Assembly: GCF_014279795.1 (NCBI RefSeq) | Contig: NZ_CP047945.1 | Location: 2,252,572-2,316,571 of the forward strand | Direction: 5' to 3' | Length of the DNA: 64,000 nucleotides | From: Synechococcus sp. PROS-7-1 | GTDB taxonomy: Bacteria > Cyanobacteriota > Cyanobacteriia > PCC-6307 > Cyanobiaceae | In this document: piece after piece, positions 9,193-18,867 of the stretch | How the letters are laid out: the number at the start of each line of letters is the position of its first letter | How positions within the stretch are numbered: position 1 is the stretch's first letter | Made by a program: the position numbers and the translations under genes | The notes under the pieces: model-generated | Told to the model about the DNA's origin: nothing | Database searches by the model: none | The model's input: the letters and a program-made list of their open reading frames with translations, nothing else

Positions 9193-10371
9193 ATGCTGCC
9201 AACAACCAGCGCCGATCTGATCCCAGGCGACTTAATTCAGCTCGACCATCAAGCCACGACCCCTTGCCATCCCCAGGTTGTGCAGGCGATGGAGCCCTGG
9301 TGGCAGCAGGAATGGGGCAATGCCTCAAGCCGGCAACACCGCCTGGGACTCACCGCAGCGGCAGCCGTGGCTTCAGCACGCGACAGGTTGGCCTCCCATC
9401 TAGGGGTTGAGGCCAACGACCTGATCTTCACCAGCGGGGCAACGGAAGCCAACAACCTCGCCCTGCTGGGCCATGCCCGCGCCCGCGCCAAGGCTGAAGG
9501 GCGTTGCGGCCACGTCATCACCGTGGCCACGGAACACCATGCGGTGCTGGATCCCATGCACCAACTGCAACGGGAAGGCTTTGCGCTGACCGCGCTGCGT
9601 CCTCAGGAGAACGGCCTGATCGATGCGGACATCCTGAACAACGTGCTTCGCGACGACACGCAGCTGGTGAGCGTGATGACGGCCAACAACGAGATCGGCG
9701 TGATTCAGCCAATGCACGAACTGGCGGAGCTCTGCAGGAGCAGGGGCATCACCGTGCACACGGATGCGGCCCAGGCTTTCGGTCACCTCCGCCTGAATCG
9801 GGACGAGCTGGGCTGCGATCTCATCAGCCTCAGCGCCCACAAGCTGAATGGCCCCAAAGGAATCGGCGCACTGGTGAAACGTCGCGGAGTCTCCATCCAG
9901 CCACTGTTATGGGGAGGAGGCCAAGAGCAGGAACTGCGGCCGGGGACCTTGCCCGTGCCCCTGATTGTGGGCTTCGCTGCGGCGGCAGACCTGGCACACG
10001 CCAACCTGGAAACTTGGCAGCAGCAGCTCACCCTCCTGAGGGAGCGACTTTGGCAGGGCCTGAAGTCACGCCATCCCCAATTGGAGATGAATGGAGCCCA
10101 TGAGCCGCGGCTGGCTCACAACCTCAACATCACGATTGCCGATGTCTCGGGCGCCCGTTTGCATCGCTGCCTGAAGCGCTCATTGGCCTGCAGCAGCGGC
10201 TCCGCATGCAGCAGGGGAGAACCCTCCCATGTACTGCAGGCCATCGGCCGAAGCCGCCGCGAAGCGGAAGCCTCCTTACGCCTGAGCCTGGGGCGAACGA
10301 CAACAACGGCGGAGATCGATCGCGCTGTGGACGTGATCTCTACATGCATCAACCAGCTTCAAGGAAGCTGA
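9193..10371 (+). CDS. Cysteine desulfurase, NifS/IscS family
   Basis: A PLP enzyme that takes sulfur from cysteine for Fe-S clusters, thio-cofactors or tRNA thiolation. The 392 residues show LDHQATTPCHPQVV at the N-terminus, TSGATEANNLALLG, the HTDAAQAFG Asp, the PLP lysine Lys217 in SLSAHKLNGPKGIG and RPGTLPVPLIVG. The active-site cysteine is Cys339 in CSSGSACSRGEPS. The short loop around the cysteine fits the group I (NifS/IscS) type. It starts 23 bases from the divergent secreted protein. Whether it is the main Fe-S desulfurase cannot be told from the sequence. Confidence 0.92.
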   Translation: MLPTTSADLIPGDLIQLDHQATTPCHPQVVQAMEPWWQQEWGNASSRQHRLGLTAAAAVASARDRLASHLGVEANDLIFTSGATEANNLALLGHARARAKAEGRCGHVITVATEHHAVLDPMHQLQREGFALTALRPQENGLIDADILNNVLRDDTQLVSVMTANNEIGVIQPMHELAELCRSRGITVHTDAAQAFGHLRLNRDELGCDLISLSAHKLNGPKGIGALVKRRGVSIQPLLWGGGQEQELRPGTLPVPLIVGFAAAADLAHANLETWQQQLTLLRERLWQGLKSRHPQLEMNGAHEPRLAHNLNITIADVSGARLHRCLKRSLACSSGSACSRGEPSHVLQAIGRSRREAEASLRLSLGRTTTTAEIDRAVDVISTCINQLQGS

Positions 10372-10459
10372 GCCACAGAACCAAGCGATTGCCGCCATTC
10401 ACAAAACCTGGAAAAATCCGTCAAAACGGCTACCTTTTGGGGAATTAATTAGTCAGTCC

Positions 10460-11230
10460 ATGACAGCAGCACCTGAAAACGGTCGCCTCCACGTTCTGAA
10501 GGCTGTTGAAGATGGCTGGAATGCATTTGCGAAGGCTCCGTGGACCTTCCTTCTTTATCAGGCTCTTGTAGTAGTGATCGCCTTATGCTTTGCATTTTTG
10601 GCAACCATTAGCGGCCTACGCTTAGCATCATTTGAAGGGCTTTCCGAGATTCACCCAGCAGGAGCAACCCTTGGCCTAATAATTGGCCTCATTGGTTATG
10701 TAATTACTATGCTGTGGGGAGCAATAGGGATTATACGCGGAGCTTGGATCAGCCTTGAAGGACAAAAACCAACCTTTCGAACTTTTACGCGCTGGGATGG
10801 CAACGCGACACGCCGCTTATTCATCAAAGGCATCTCATTAACAGCTGTAATTCTAATCATAGCCATTATCACTTCAGTCGCAGGCCTTGGACTAGCCCAG
10901 ATTAACGGAGTTTTAGCAGTAGCCCCTGCAGCAGTTTTTGTTATTATTTATGTTTACTTGATTATAAATCAAAAGTTCCTACCCTTTATTGCACTCTTTG
11001 AAAAGAAAACGCCCTTTGAGGCAATAGCTCGGGGGCGCAAAGTGGTTGATCCTTCCTGGTGGATGGTTGCCTGGTTCTTCATTGTAGAAGCCGTCTTGTA
11101 TGCAATCGCAGGACTCTTTCAATACGGCGGATTATTTGTCGTCTTTCCCATATTGACTTGCATTTCGACTGCAGCTTACCGTCAATTGTTTGGCAAAGAA
11201 GATCAGACCGGTCTTCTCAGCGGAAATTAA
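10460..11230 (+). CDS. Multi-pass membrane protein of unknown function
   Basis: A 256-residue protein with five or six hydrophobic segments: FLLYQALVVVIALCFAFLA, LGLIIGLIGYVITMLWGAIG, LTAVILIIAIITSVAGLGL, VLAVAPAAVFVIIYVYLII and WMVAWFFIVEAVLYAIAGLF. It has a short cytosolic N-terminus (NGRLHVLKAVEDGWNAF). The pattern resembles small membrane proteins of the DUF975/GPDPase-membrane-domain type, but I cannot name the family. Base composition is clearly more AT-rich than its neighbours, with codons such as ATA, ATT and TTA frequent. That suggests recent acquisition or relaxed selection. The upstream spacer ends in an AATTAATT palindrome. Confidence 0.75.
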   Translation: MTAAPENGRLHVLKAVEDGWNAFAKAPWTFLLYQALVVVIALCFAFLATISGLRLASFEGLSEIHPAGATLGLIIGLIGYVITMLWGAIGIIRGAWISLEGQKPTFRTFTRWDGNATRRLFIKGISLTAVILIIAIITSVAGLGLAQINGVLAVAPAAVFVIIYVYLIINQKFLPFIALFEKKTPFEAIARGRKVVDPSWWMVAWFFIVEAVLYAIAGLFQYGGLFVVFPILTCISTAAYRQLFGKEDQTGLLSGN

Positions 11231-11490
11231 GCGCAGCAATTCCGAGAAGAACCAGCAGCTCCTGGGCTACCAGGCTCACCAGCAAACTAGCCACCGAACC
11301 TTCGATCAATGGATGGTTCCAGGCTGCGAACGGTTTGATGGAGAACCCGCACCTGGGCATCACTGCCGCCGGCGTGATCAATCCAGCCACGGATCGGCAG
11401 TAACAGCTCCCAGGCTGTCGCTCTCCGCCCGCAGACCGCAAACGCCATCGAGCCAACATAAGCACGCAGGAAGGGATGAGCCTGTCATCA
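11217..11490 (-). pseudogene. Possible decayed or frameshifted small gene
   Basis: Between rsmH and the membrane-protein gene no single long frame is convincing. Three minus-strand frames carry protein-like pieces one after another. One starts at an ATG overlapping the rsmH stop (36 codons). One runs 11448 to 11287 (53 codons, with WELLLPIRGWIDHAGG and VRVLHQTVRSLEP). A third ends at 11217 with a hydrophobic tail, LLVSLVAQELLVLLGIAAL. This is compatible with a gene broken by frameshifts, a sequencing error, or chance coding in a high-GC spacer. I do not recognise a family. Confidence 0.28.
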
Positions 11491-12405
11491 AGACTCTGAA
11501 CGCTTCCTAGCGATTCGCAGCTTGGCACTTCGGCTACGCGGGTTCTGCTCCTGTTCCTCTTCAGAGGCCACCAGCGGGCGACGCGTGATCCGTTCCAGCC
11601 GCTCATCCTGGAGAAATGCCGTTTTCACACGCCGGTCCTCAAGGGAGTGAAAGCTGATGATCGCCAGCAGACCTCCCGGCTGCAGCCAATCAGGGGCGGA
11701 GCTCAGGAGCTTCTCCAACACGCCCAGTTCGTCATTAACGGCGATGCGCAGGGCCTGAAACGTGCGGGTCGCAGGATGAATGCGCCCACGTCGGGCCTTG
11801 GGTGGATAGCAACCGGCGATCGCGTAAGCGAGGGCGGCGGTGCCTGCGTAGGCCCCCTGCGCTGCCAAATCCGCCTTGATCCGGCGGGCAATCCGGCGGG
11901 ATAGACGTTCCTCGCCGTAGGCATAGATCAGATCGGCCAGGTCGGACTCCTCTAACCGTTCGATCAGCTCCGCTGCCGTCTCACCCCCACCCTCCGGATT
12001 CATGCGCATGTCGAGGGGACCATCGAGGCGAAAGCTGAACCCCCGCGCTGCCACATCAAGCTGGGGACTGCTGACACCAAGATCCGCCAGAACCAGTGAT
12101 GCCGACTGAGGGGGGCTGTAATCGGCGAAATTGGTGGCCACGATGCTGACCCGCTCCTCCCAAGGGCGCAGACGCACGGCGGCCGCCGCTCTCGCGGTGG
12201 CGTCCTGGTCGAGCCCGATCATGCGCAAGTCGGGATAACGGTCCAGCAACAGACTGCTGTGCCCCCCACCGCCGAGCGTGGCATCCACAACCAGGCCAGA
12301 CTGCCAGTGATCACTGGGCTCCTGGTCCAACGCATTCAACAAAACATCGGCCAAGACCGGCACATGCCGAAACGTCGAATCGGTCGCAGGGAGCTGATCG
12401 GGCAT
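11488..12405 (-). CDS. rsmH: 16S rRNA (cytosine1402-N4)-methyltransferase
   Basis: RsmH (MraW) methylates the exocyclic amine of C1402 in 16S rRNA, tuning the ribosomal P site. The 305-residue protein begins with [15 protein letters not shown] and has the SAM motif [70 protein letters not shown], the substrate-side [16 protein letters not shown] and [13 protein letters not shown]. It is a typical full-length member. The gene is divergent from ndhH with 44 bases between start codons. Confidence 0.96.
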   Translation of the reverse strand: MPDQLPATDSTFRHVPVLADVLLNALDQEPSDHWQSGLVVDATLGGGGHSSLLLDRYPDLRMIGLDQDATARAAAAVRLRPWEERVSIVATNFADYSPPQSASLVLADLGVSSPQLDVAARGFSFRLDGPLDMRMNPEGGGETAAELIERLEESDLADLIYAYGEERLSRRIARRIKADLAAQGAYAGTAALAYAIAGCYPPKARRGRIHPATRTFQALRIAVNDELGVLEKLLSSAPDWLQPGGLLAIISFHSLEDRRVKTAFLQDERLERITRRPLVASEEEQEQNPRSRSAKLRIARKRSES

Positions 12406-12449
12406 GGGTCCTTCCTAAGATCCCAACACGATTGTTTTGTACCGGCCCC

Positions 12450-13634
12450 ATGACGCAGCTGGAAACGCGCACGGAGCCGATGGTGGTCAACTTCGGCCCC
12501 CATCACCCCTCCATGCACGGGGTGTTGCGGCTGGTGGTGACCCTCGACGGTGAAGACGTGGTGGATTGTGAACCGGTGATCGGTTACCTCCACCGCGGCA
12601 TGGAGAAAATTGCCGAGAACCGCACGAACGTGATGTTCGTGCCCTATGTGAGCCGCATGGACTATGCGGCAGGCATGTTCTACGAGGCCGTTGTGGTCAA
12701 CGCCCCGGAGAAACTGGCCGACATCCCCGTGCCCAAGCGCGCCAGCTACATCCGGGTGCTGATGCTGGAACTGAACCGGATCGCCAACCACCTGCTCTGG
12801 CTTGGTCCCTTCCTCGCTGATGTGGGCGCTCAGACTCCGTTCTTCTACATCTTCCGGGAAAGGGAGATGATCTACGACCTCTGGGAAGCCGCCACCGGCC
12901 AGCGGCTGATCAACAACAACTATTTCCGCATCGGCGGAGTCGCCGCTGATCTTCCTTGGGGCTGGCTGGAGAAATGCCGTGATTTCTGCGACTGGTTTGG
13001 CCCGAAGATCGATGAATACGAGAAACTCATCACCAACAACCCGATCTTTCGCCGTCGCATCGAAGGCCTGGGTGTGATCGGCAAAGAGGAAGCCATCAAC
13101 TGGAGCTTGTCTGGGCCGATGCTGCGCGCCTCAGGTGTGCCCTGGGATCTGCGCAAGGTGGATCACTACGAGTGCTACGACGACTTCGACTGGGATGTGG
13201 CCTGGGAGAAAGAAGGTGACTGCTTCGCGCGTTATCGGGTGCGCATTGAAGAGATGCGCCAGTCCCTGAAGATTCTTCGTCAGGCTTGCGACATGATCCC
13301 CGGTGGACCCACGGAAAACGTGGAAGCCCGTCGCATGGCCGAGGGCAAAGACAGCGAATTCGCAGGCTTCGATTACCAATACGTGGCCAAGAAAGTTGCC
13401 CCCACGTTCAAGATCCCGAACGGTGAGCTTTACACCCGCCTGGAATCAGGCAAAGGGGAGATCGGAATTTTCATTCAGGGAAACAACGACGTCACTCCCT
13501 GGCGTTTCAAAATCCGGGCCGCTGACAGCAACAATCTTCAGATCCTTCCCCACATCCTCAAGGGACACAAGGTGGCCGACATCATGGCGATCCTGGGATC
13601 GATCGACGTGATCATGGGATCCGTTGATCGCTGA
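12450..13634 (+). CDS. ndhH: NAD(P)H-quinone oxidoreductase subunit H
   Basis: NdhH is the 49-kDa-type core subunit of the thylakoid NDH-1 complex, used in respiration and cyclic electron flow. The 394-residue protein has [75 protein letters not shown] and [21 protein letters not shown], and ends with [19 protein letters not shown] use the ATG at 12450; an upstream non-ATG start at 12432 adds only six residues. The next gene (DHNA-CoA thioesterase) starts inside its last codons. Confidence 0.98.
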   Translation: MTQLETRTEPMVVNFGPHHPSMHGVLRLVVTLDGEDVVDCEPVIGYLHRGMEKIAENRTNVMFVPYVSRMDYAAGMFYEAVVVNAPEKLADIPVPKRASYIRVLMLELNRIANHLLWLGPFLADVGAQTPFFYIFREREMIYDLWEAATGQRLINNNYFRIGGVAADLPWGWLEKCRDFCDWFGPKIDEYEKLITNNPIFRRRIEGLGVIGKEEAINWSLSGPMLRASGVPWDLRKVDHYECYDDFDWDVAWEKEGDCFARYRVRIEEMRQSLKILRQACDMIPGGPTENVEARRMAEGKDSEFAGFDYQYVAKKVAPTFKIPNGELYTRLESGKGEIGIFIQGNNDVTPWRFKIRAADSNNLQILPHILKGHKVADIMAILGSIDVIMGSVDR

Positions 13635-14085
13635 TTCCTCCAGCTGGCTGAAGTTGTCAAAAAAGGTGCGCTTCGGCGACACCGATGCTGCCGGTGTGAT
13701 GCATTTCCATCAGCTGTTGCGTTGGTGCCACGAAGCCTGGGAGGAGAGCCTTGAGCGTTACGGCGTCGCAGCCCATGCTGTCTTTCCAGGCTGCCGCGGC
13801 CAGGAGCGATGGCCGGCGATTGCCCTACCGGTGGTGCACTGCCGTGCCGACTTTCTTAGGCCGGTGCATGGCGGCGATCAACTGAGCCTGCATCTCACCC
13901 CACAACGCCTGGATCCCAGCAGCTTTGAGGTGCACCACCGCTTTCTGCTGGAGCAACAGGATGTCGCCCATGGCTGGATCCGGCACGTGGCCATCAGCAC
14001 GGAAACACGACGACGCTCTGCCTTGCCGGATGCCATTGAACGTTGGCTGGAAGCCTCTCTGATCGGCCGGATCAGCGAGCTCTGA
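13624..14085 (+). CDS. menI: 1,4-dihydroxy-2-naphthoyl-CoA thioesterase, hot-dog fold
   Basis: This 153-residue hot-dog thioesterase resembles the cyanobacterial DHNA-CoA hydrolase (Slr0204 type), which frees DHNA for phylloquinone synthesis. The key motif [29 protein letters not shown] holds the catalytic Asp and is placed as in 4-hydroxybenzoyl-CoA thioesterases. The start is a TTG at 13624 overlapping the ndhH stop by 11 bases; no ATG precedes the conserved motif. The convergent menE starts its 3' end 23 bases away, so the men genes flank it, which supports the role. Confidence 0.82.
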   Translation: MIADSSSWLKLSKKVRFGDTDAAGVMHFHQLLRWCHEAWEESLERYGVAAHAVFPGCRGQERWPAIALPVVHCRADFLRPVHGGDQLSLHLTPQRLDPSSFEVHHRFLLEQQDVAHGWIRHVAISTETRRRSALPDAIERWLEASLIGRISEL

Positions 14086-14108
14086 GGGCTCTTCAGAACA
14101 ACAGCTTG

Positions 14109-15365
14109 CTAGTGCTGCAACGCCAGCCATTGGCGCCAACGCTGACGCTCCCACTTGCCGGCCGCTGTGGGTTCCAGATCCGGACAGTGCAGCCAACGCC
14201 TTGGACGTTCCGCGGCAGGCCAGTCGGACACCAAAGCCATCAAAGACTCCAACGGAGGCTCGGAGCCAAAGCTGATCGACCAACGAAACAAGGCAACCAA
14301 CTGCTCGCCCCACTCCAGCTGCGGTTCCCCGAGCATCAAAACAGCATCGAGCGGCAGGCCTCCATGCCGAGCCGCAGCCATCAACCGCTCCTCAAGCTGG
14401 GATGGATACACCGTGACCCCTCCAGAGAGGATCGCGCCATCCCGGCGCCCCAGAACATGCAGGTGTGGCTGAGCAGCAGTCTCTGAAAGCCGGGCCCGAT
14501 CACCGCTCCACCACCAGCCCGCAGGATCGGACAGCGGATGCAACGCGCCGGCAGGATCGACCCTGGCCAGGGCCAAGCGATCACAACGCACAGCCAGGGC
14601 TCCATCCCCATTCACCTTGAGATCAACGCCCTCAAGAGGCTGACCACAGCCATCGCCGCCCTTGAGAAAATCCCAGGGCTGTTGGGCCGTGACCATCGCA
14701 GCGGTTTCGGTTGCGCCGTAACAGGGAGCCAGCTTCAAACCGATCTCGCGCGAAGCGGCAGCCAGATCCTCGGGCAAGCCTGCCCCGCCAACCCAGATTA
14801 CATCCATGGCCTGCAACCAACGGCAACCGCCGGGGTGGGCCAGCAAACGCCGCAGCTGGGTAGGAACAAGCGACAGCAGCATCGGCCGCTGCCGCCAGGC
14901 AGGGTGTTGCACACTCCACTCCAGCAGTCGAGCCGGGTCTTTCATCAGCTCGGGAGCCAGCCAGCCGTGGGCAGCGTCCCACTGGCGTGCCCGCCACCAG
15001 GGCATGAAGCCACTCACATGCTGAAACGGGAGCGGATTCCAGACCAAGGCCGTGGTGGGGTCGATGCTGATGCCGCGAAGCCACTGGGCAGTGGCCTGAG
15101 CTGAGCGCTCGAGATTGCCAACGGAATGCAGGCAGAGGGATCGTCCGCCAGTGCTGCCTCCAGTGGACAACACCAAACCAGGGCCTTCTGGCCACCCAAC
15201 AGCCTCTGGCCACCCAACAGCCTTTGGATGCAGTGAAGCCGGGTCCGCCGAAGGATCACGGACGAGCAGCCGCACCCACTGTCCCTGACCCATGGCCTCC
15301 TGCAGGCGGGTGATGGTGTCCTCAGGGTTCAGGGGATCGCACAAAAGGGCGACAGCAGAGGTCAT
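14109..15365 (-). CDS. menE: O-succinylbenzoate-CoA ligase
   Basis: MenE activates o-succinylbenzoate with CoA (AMP-forming) in phylloquinone synthesis. The 418-residue adenylate-forming enzyme has a shortened N-terminus, the P-loop-like LVLSTGGSTGGRSLCL, the motif LAPCYGATETAAMVTA, WWWSGDRARL (the conserved Asp) and LGRRDGAILSGGVTVYPSQLE, with PTAAGKWERQRW holding the C-terminal lysine. It is shorter than the ~450-500 typical of bacterial MenE, as is usual in picocyanobacteria. The start overlaps the menC stop as ATGA, so menA, menC and menE form one minus-strand operon. Confidence 0.93.
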   Translation of the reverse strand: MTSAVALLCDPLNPEDTITRLQEAMGQGQWVRLLVRDPSADPASLHPKAVGWPEAVGWPEGPGLVLSTGGSTGGRSLCLHSVGNLERSAQATAQWLRGISIDPTTALVWNPLPFQHVSGFMPWWRARQWDAAHGWLAPELMKDPARLLEWSVQHPAWRQRPMLLSLVPTQLRRLLAHPGGCRWLQAMDVIWVGGAGLPEDLAAASREIGLKLAPCYGATETAAMVTAQQPWDFLKGGDGCGQPLEGVDLKVNGDGALAVRCDRLALARVDPAGALHPLSDPAGWWWSGDRARLSETAAQPHLHVLGRRDGAILSGGVTVYPSQLEERLMAAARHGGLPLDAVLMLGEPQLEWGEQLVALFRWSISFGSEPPLESLMALVSDWPAAERPRRWLHCPDLEPTAAGKWERQRWRQWLALQH

Positions 15366-16372
15366 GGCATTCCCTCCGCAGCCTGGGCCCAGACCTGCTC
15401 AGGTTCAGAGGCGAACAACGGTCCTGAAGGGGTCCACCCAGGCGCGAGGCCGGGGGCGACAGGTGTGGGGCCCTGCTGTTGCACCTGGGCCAGCAGAGCA
15501 AGCCAGCGCGCACCGATGCCGGTTTCAAACGCCGTGCTCAGCATCAGCTTTGGACGTCCTCTCTGCAGATCCTGAAGCAAGGGTCTGGGATCACCCTCCA
15601 ACGCCGGACGCCGGACCTGCCAACCCGGCCAGTACTCACGAAGCTCAGGGTTCAGGGCCAGAGATTCATCCAACGCCACGGGGACCCTTTCCCCTAATCG
15701 CGACAACCCCTCCAAATCATCGGCCGCCAGCGGTTGCTCCAGCCAGTCCAGACGCGGATCGCCCTCGACGGCATCGGCCCAGCGATCGGCAGTGACCCGG
15801 TCCCAGCCGCCATTGGCATCCAGACGCAGCCGAGCCTCGTCGGGGAGACGCTCGAGGAGCAGGCCCAAAAGCCCCCACTCCAAAGCCGGCTCAGCAGCAG
15901 CCACTTTCCACTTCAACGTGAGCGGCGCCACCCCGCACGATTCGCCCGAAGCCTCTCCGAGCTGCGCGAGCAGGGCCTCAAGCGCTGCGGGCATGGCATG
16001 ACCCGCCGGGAGCAGTTGGGCCGATTGCGGCGGGGAACACCAACGCTGACCATGGGCATCACCCACCACACCGTCGAGCTCTGCCAGGGCGGCTCCGATC
16101 GCGAAGGCCAGGGCAGCGGGAAGGGTCGGCAGCAGCGCCTCCAACTCCTCACGGGAGCGGCACAGGTGCAGGGTCCAAGCGTTGAGCATGCGCTCACAGC
16201 AGCGTTGCTCGCCAGGATCGAGCGGGGACACCTCCCCCCATCCCGACGCACCGGAACCAGGGGCAACGATCCTGAGTAGCCAGCCTCGGCGCTGCTGCCA
16301 GCTCCCGCGCGAGGTCACCAGCGGCCGCGTGAGCTGGAAGGCATAGGGACGGAACACCAGCTGCAGGGTCAT
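15362..16372 (-). CDS. menC: o-Succinylbenzoate synthase
   Basis: MenC dehydrates SHCHC to o-succinylbenzoate. It belongs to the enolase superfamily. In the 336-residue product I see TLKWKVA with the acid/base lysine, LRLDANGGWD and WLEQPLAADD with metal-binding Asp and Glu, VALDESL, and KLMLSTAFETGIGARWLALLAQ with the second lysine. The ATG at 16372 starts just before LQLVFRPYAFQLTRPL; an extension to 16396 would overlap menA. Four bases separate this start from the menA stop. Confidence 0.93.
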   Translation of the reverse strand: MTLQLVFRPYAFQLTRPLVTSRGSWQQRRGWLLRIVAPGSGASGWGEVSPLDPGEQRCCERMLNAWTLHLCRSREELEALLPTLPAALAFAIGAALAELDGVVGDAHGQRWCSPPQSAQLLPAGHAMPAALEALLAQLGEASGESCGVAPLTLKWKVAAAEPALEWGLLGLLLERLPDEARLRLDANGGWDRVTADRWADAVEGDPRLDWLEQPLAADDLEGLSRLGERVPVALDESLALNPELREYWPGWQVRRPALEGDPRPLLQDLQRGRPKLMLSTAFETGIGARWLALLAQVQQQGPTPVAPGLAPGWTPSGPLFASEPEQVWAQAAEGMP

Positions 16373-16376
16373 GCCC

Positions 16377-17357
16377 TTAGAGCAACCGGTGAACAACGGC
16401 CTCGAACCGGGGTCCGATCGCCAGGCCGATACTCAGCCCCAGCCCATTGAGCGCCTGGAAGCGCAGGGCCAGGAATTTGCTGCCGGCGACCCTCTCAGCA
16501 TTCCGGTGGTGGTCGCGCAGCAGTCGAATGAGCGCTGAAGCTGCAGGCAAGCCCAGGCCTCCCAGCAAAGCGGTCAGCGGCCAGTGTCCATCGAGAACCG
16601 GCACCCATTCCAGAGCAAGGGTGCCGGCGATGAACCAGGGCACGAGCGCCGCAGCGCGGGCCGTTCCCATCCGCACCACGGGCGAGCGCTTGCCGTGCCG
16701 AGCATCCGTCTCCACCTGATGGAAATGGGAGCAGAACAGCACCAGGGTGGTGGCGATCGCAGGACCCGATCCGAGTGCCAGGGCTGAGGCCCAGGGCACC
16801 GTTGCCGTCGCGGCGACAGGCTGAACAGGGGTGAGCACCATCAGCGCTGCTGCAGTAGCCAATGGACCAAAGGCCATCCAGCACAGGGGCTCCCCCAGTC
16901 CGAGGTATCCCAAACGAAAGGGAGGCCCCTGATAGAGGTAACCCAGAAGGCAGCACAGCAGCACAAGGCCCAGCACCCAAACGCTGCTGCGCAAGGCGAT
17001 CACCGCCATCAGCAGCAGCCCCGCCACCAGGGCGCCATGCGCCAGCCGGCGGACCGGCCGTCGTCGTCCCAACAACGCCACCACGGAATGGGGTTTCCCC
17101 TCAACATCCACCCCGGTGTCGGCATCGAACAGATCGTTGCTGAGATTTTCCCAGAGCAGCAGCAAGACCGCTGCCACAAGAAATGCCATGGCCTGTCCCC
17201 AACGCACCGGAAGACCGGCGCCGATCCTCCAGCCCAGGGCCAGAAGCATCGGCATCACCGCCACGGAGTACATCGGCCACTTGATGGCCGCCTTCCAAAG
17301 ACGCCGCCGTTCCGCCTCCGGGGAGTGAAGGGTTGCAACAGCCTGGCGATCTGACAT
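16377..17357 (-). CDS. menA: 1,4-dihydroxy-2-naphthoate phytyltransferase (prenyltransferase)
   Basis: MenA attaches the phytyl chain to DHNA in the membrane, the committed step to phylloquinone, the photosystem I A1 acceptor. The 326-residue UbiA-type protein has the first Asp-rich motif NLSNDLFDADTGVD and a second acidic motif HQVETDARHGKRSP, with about eight hydrophobic helices. The ATG at 17357 is used; a longer reading to 17384 would overlap the divergent menF. It is first in the menA-menC-menE operon. Confidence 0.94.
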   Translation of the reverse strand: MSDRQAVATLHSPEAERRRLWKAAIKWPMYSVAVMPMLLALGWRIGAGLPVRWGQAMAFLVAAVLLLLWENLSNDLFDADTGVDVEGKPHSVVALLGRRRPVRRLAHGALVAGLLLMAVIALRSSVWVLGLVLLCCLLGYLYQGPPFRLGYLGLGEPLCWMAFGPLATAAALMVLTPVQPVAATATVPWASALALGSGPAIATTLVLFCSHFHQVETDARHGKRSPVVRMGTARAAALVPWFIAGTLALEWVPVLDGHWPLTALLGGLGLPAASALIRLLRDHHRNAERVAGSKFLALRFQALNGLGLSIGLAIGPRFEAVVHRLL

Positions 17358-17427
17358 GGACTGGACCCCTGAAGTCCTCATCAAGACTCATACATTTGAG
17401 CAGCACCCTTTCAACACTGCCGCCCGG

Positions 17428-18867
17428 ATGTCGGCCGAGTCCTTCCCCAGCTCGATGGCGATGCGCTTCGGCGATCGGCTCCAGCAGGCCCTGCAGGCCT
17501 GGGAGCAGCGCCAGGGTGAGGACTGTGTGATGAGTCTGGCCGTGCCCATCGGCGGCCTCGACCCCCTGCGGCACCTGCCAGGCCTGCAGTCCTCAGACCC
17601 TTTCCGCTTCCTTTGGGACGGGGCACCGGGTCTGTGCCTGGCCGCATCCGGTCGCTGCCACCATCTGGATCTCGCGGGTCCGAAACGATTCGAACTGGCA
17701 CAGCGTTTCTGCGATGCCACCCTCGGCAGGGTCGTGGAAGGCTCTCCAGACGCACCGGCACAGGCCCGATCGCGCATCCTGCTGGCCTTCTCGTTTTTCG
17801 AGCAGCCGAGCGAACAACAGCCCATGGGAGGCATGCCCTCCGTGCAGGCCGTACTGCCCCGATGGCAACTGAGTCGACAAGGTCGCCAGGGCTGGCTTCG
17901 GATCCACGGGGTCGCCCACGAAACAGAAGATGTTCGCCTGCTGATCGAAACGCTTTGGTTGATGGCCGAGCGGCTTCAAGCCCAGCCCCAGCTGTCAGAA
18001 CCATGGGCGGAAACGGTGCAGGGCAGTATCAGCCCTGGCGATTGGGAATCGCGCTATGCGTCGGCCCTTGAACGGGGGCTGGAGCTGGTGAATGAGGGTG
18101 AACTCCACAAGCTCGTGCTGGCCGTTCGGCAATCAATCCAGCTCAGCGCGCCCCTCAATCCCCTGCCGCTGCTTGATCGCTTGCGGCACCAGCAGGCCGG
18201 CAGCTGCCGCTTCCTCTGGCAGCGGGACGCGCAAGACTCCTTCTTTGGAGCGTCTCCCGAACGGTTGCTGAGCCTGCGTAACGGACAGCTCCGCAGCGAT
18301 GCGCTGGCCGGAACAGCCGGTCGGCTTGAAACCGGAGAGTCGCTTCTGAATTCCGAAAAGGACCGCAGGGAACATGAATTGGTGGTGCAGGCGATCACTG
18401 ATCATCTGAAGAGCCTCGGGCTAACACCCCGCAGACCCAGGCGCCCCCAACTCGCCCGGCACGGCCGCTTGATGCATCTCCATACCCCGATCACTGCCGC
18501 GGCCGAGGAACAGTTGCCGCTGTTCCTGGCTGGTGCCCTGCACCCCACACCGGCAGTAGCCGGGCTGCCCAGACGTCAGGCCATGGGTTGGCTGCGCAGC
18601 CTTGAACCCTTCGAGCGCGGAGGGTATGCCGCTCCCATCGGCTGGATCGACAGTGCCGGCGACGCCGAACTACGGGTTGCCATCCGCTGCGGCCATGCCC
18701 ATGGCTCTCAACTCGACCTCACCGCTGGAGCCGGACTGGTCAGGGGTTCGGTGGCGGAGCGGGAGCTGCAGGAAGTTGCACTCAAACTGACCGTGTTGGC
18801 CGATCAGTTGGACCTGCAATCAGGATCCGGAGCGCTGGAGAGCACGTTGCCGCCATTGCATGGATGA
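17428..18867 (+). CDS. menF: Isochorismate synthase
   Basis: MenF converts chorismate to isochorismate, entering the phylloquinone path. The 479-residue product contains the chorismate-binding core in its second half: EGELHKLVLAVRQSI, FFGASPERLLSL, LAGTAGRLETGESLL, LMHLHTPITAAAEEQ, LHPTPAVAGLPRRQAMGWL, GGYAAPIGWIDSAGDAELRVAIRC and LTAGAGLVRGSVAERELQE. An ATG at 17356 could add 24 residues but would overlap the divergent menA start, so I prefer 17428. The 3' end overlaps the convergent peptidase gene by 48 bases. Confidence 0.92.
   Translation: MSAESFPSSMAMRFGDRLQQALQAWEQRQGEDCVMSLAVPIGGLDPLRHLPGLQSSDPFRFLWDGAPGLCLAASGRCHHLDLAGPKRFELAQRFCDATLGRVVEGSPDAPAQARSRILLAFSFFEQPSEQQPMGGMPSVQAVLPRWQLSRQGRQGWLRIHGVAHETEDVRLLIETLWLMAERLQAQPQLSEPWAETVQGSISPGDWESRYASALERGLELVNEGELHKLVLAVRQSIQLSAPLNPLPLLDRLRHQQAGSCRFLWQRDAQDSFFGASPERLLSLRNGQLRSDALAGTAGRLETGESLLNSEKDRREHELVVQAITDHLKSLGLTPRRPRRPQLARHGRLMHLHTPITAAAEEQLPLFLAGALHPTPAVAGLPRRQAMGWLRSLEPFERGGYAAPIGWIDSAGDAELRVAIRCGHAHGSQLDLTAGAGLVRGSVAERELQEVALKLTVLADQLDLQSGSGALESTLPPLHG

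Noticed and set aside
15180-15230. Direct repeat (GGCCACCCAACAGCCT twice) within menE
   Set aside because: A short in-frame duplication encoding VGWPEAVGWPE; it keeps the reading frame and is probably a harmless local repeat.
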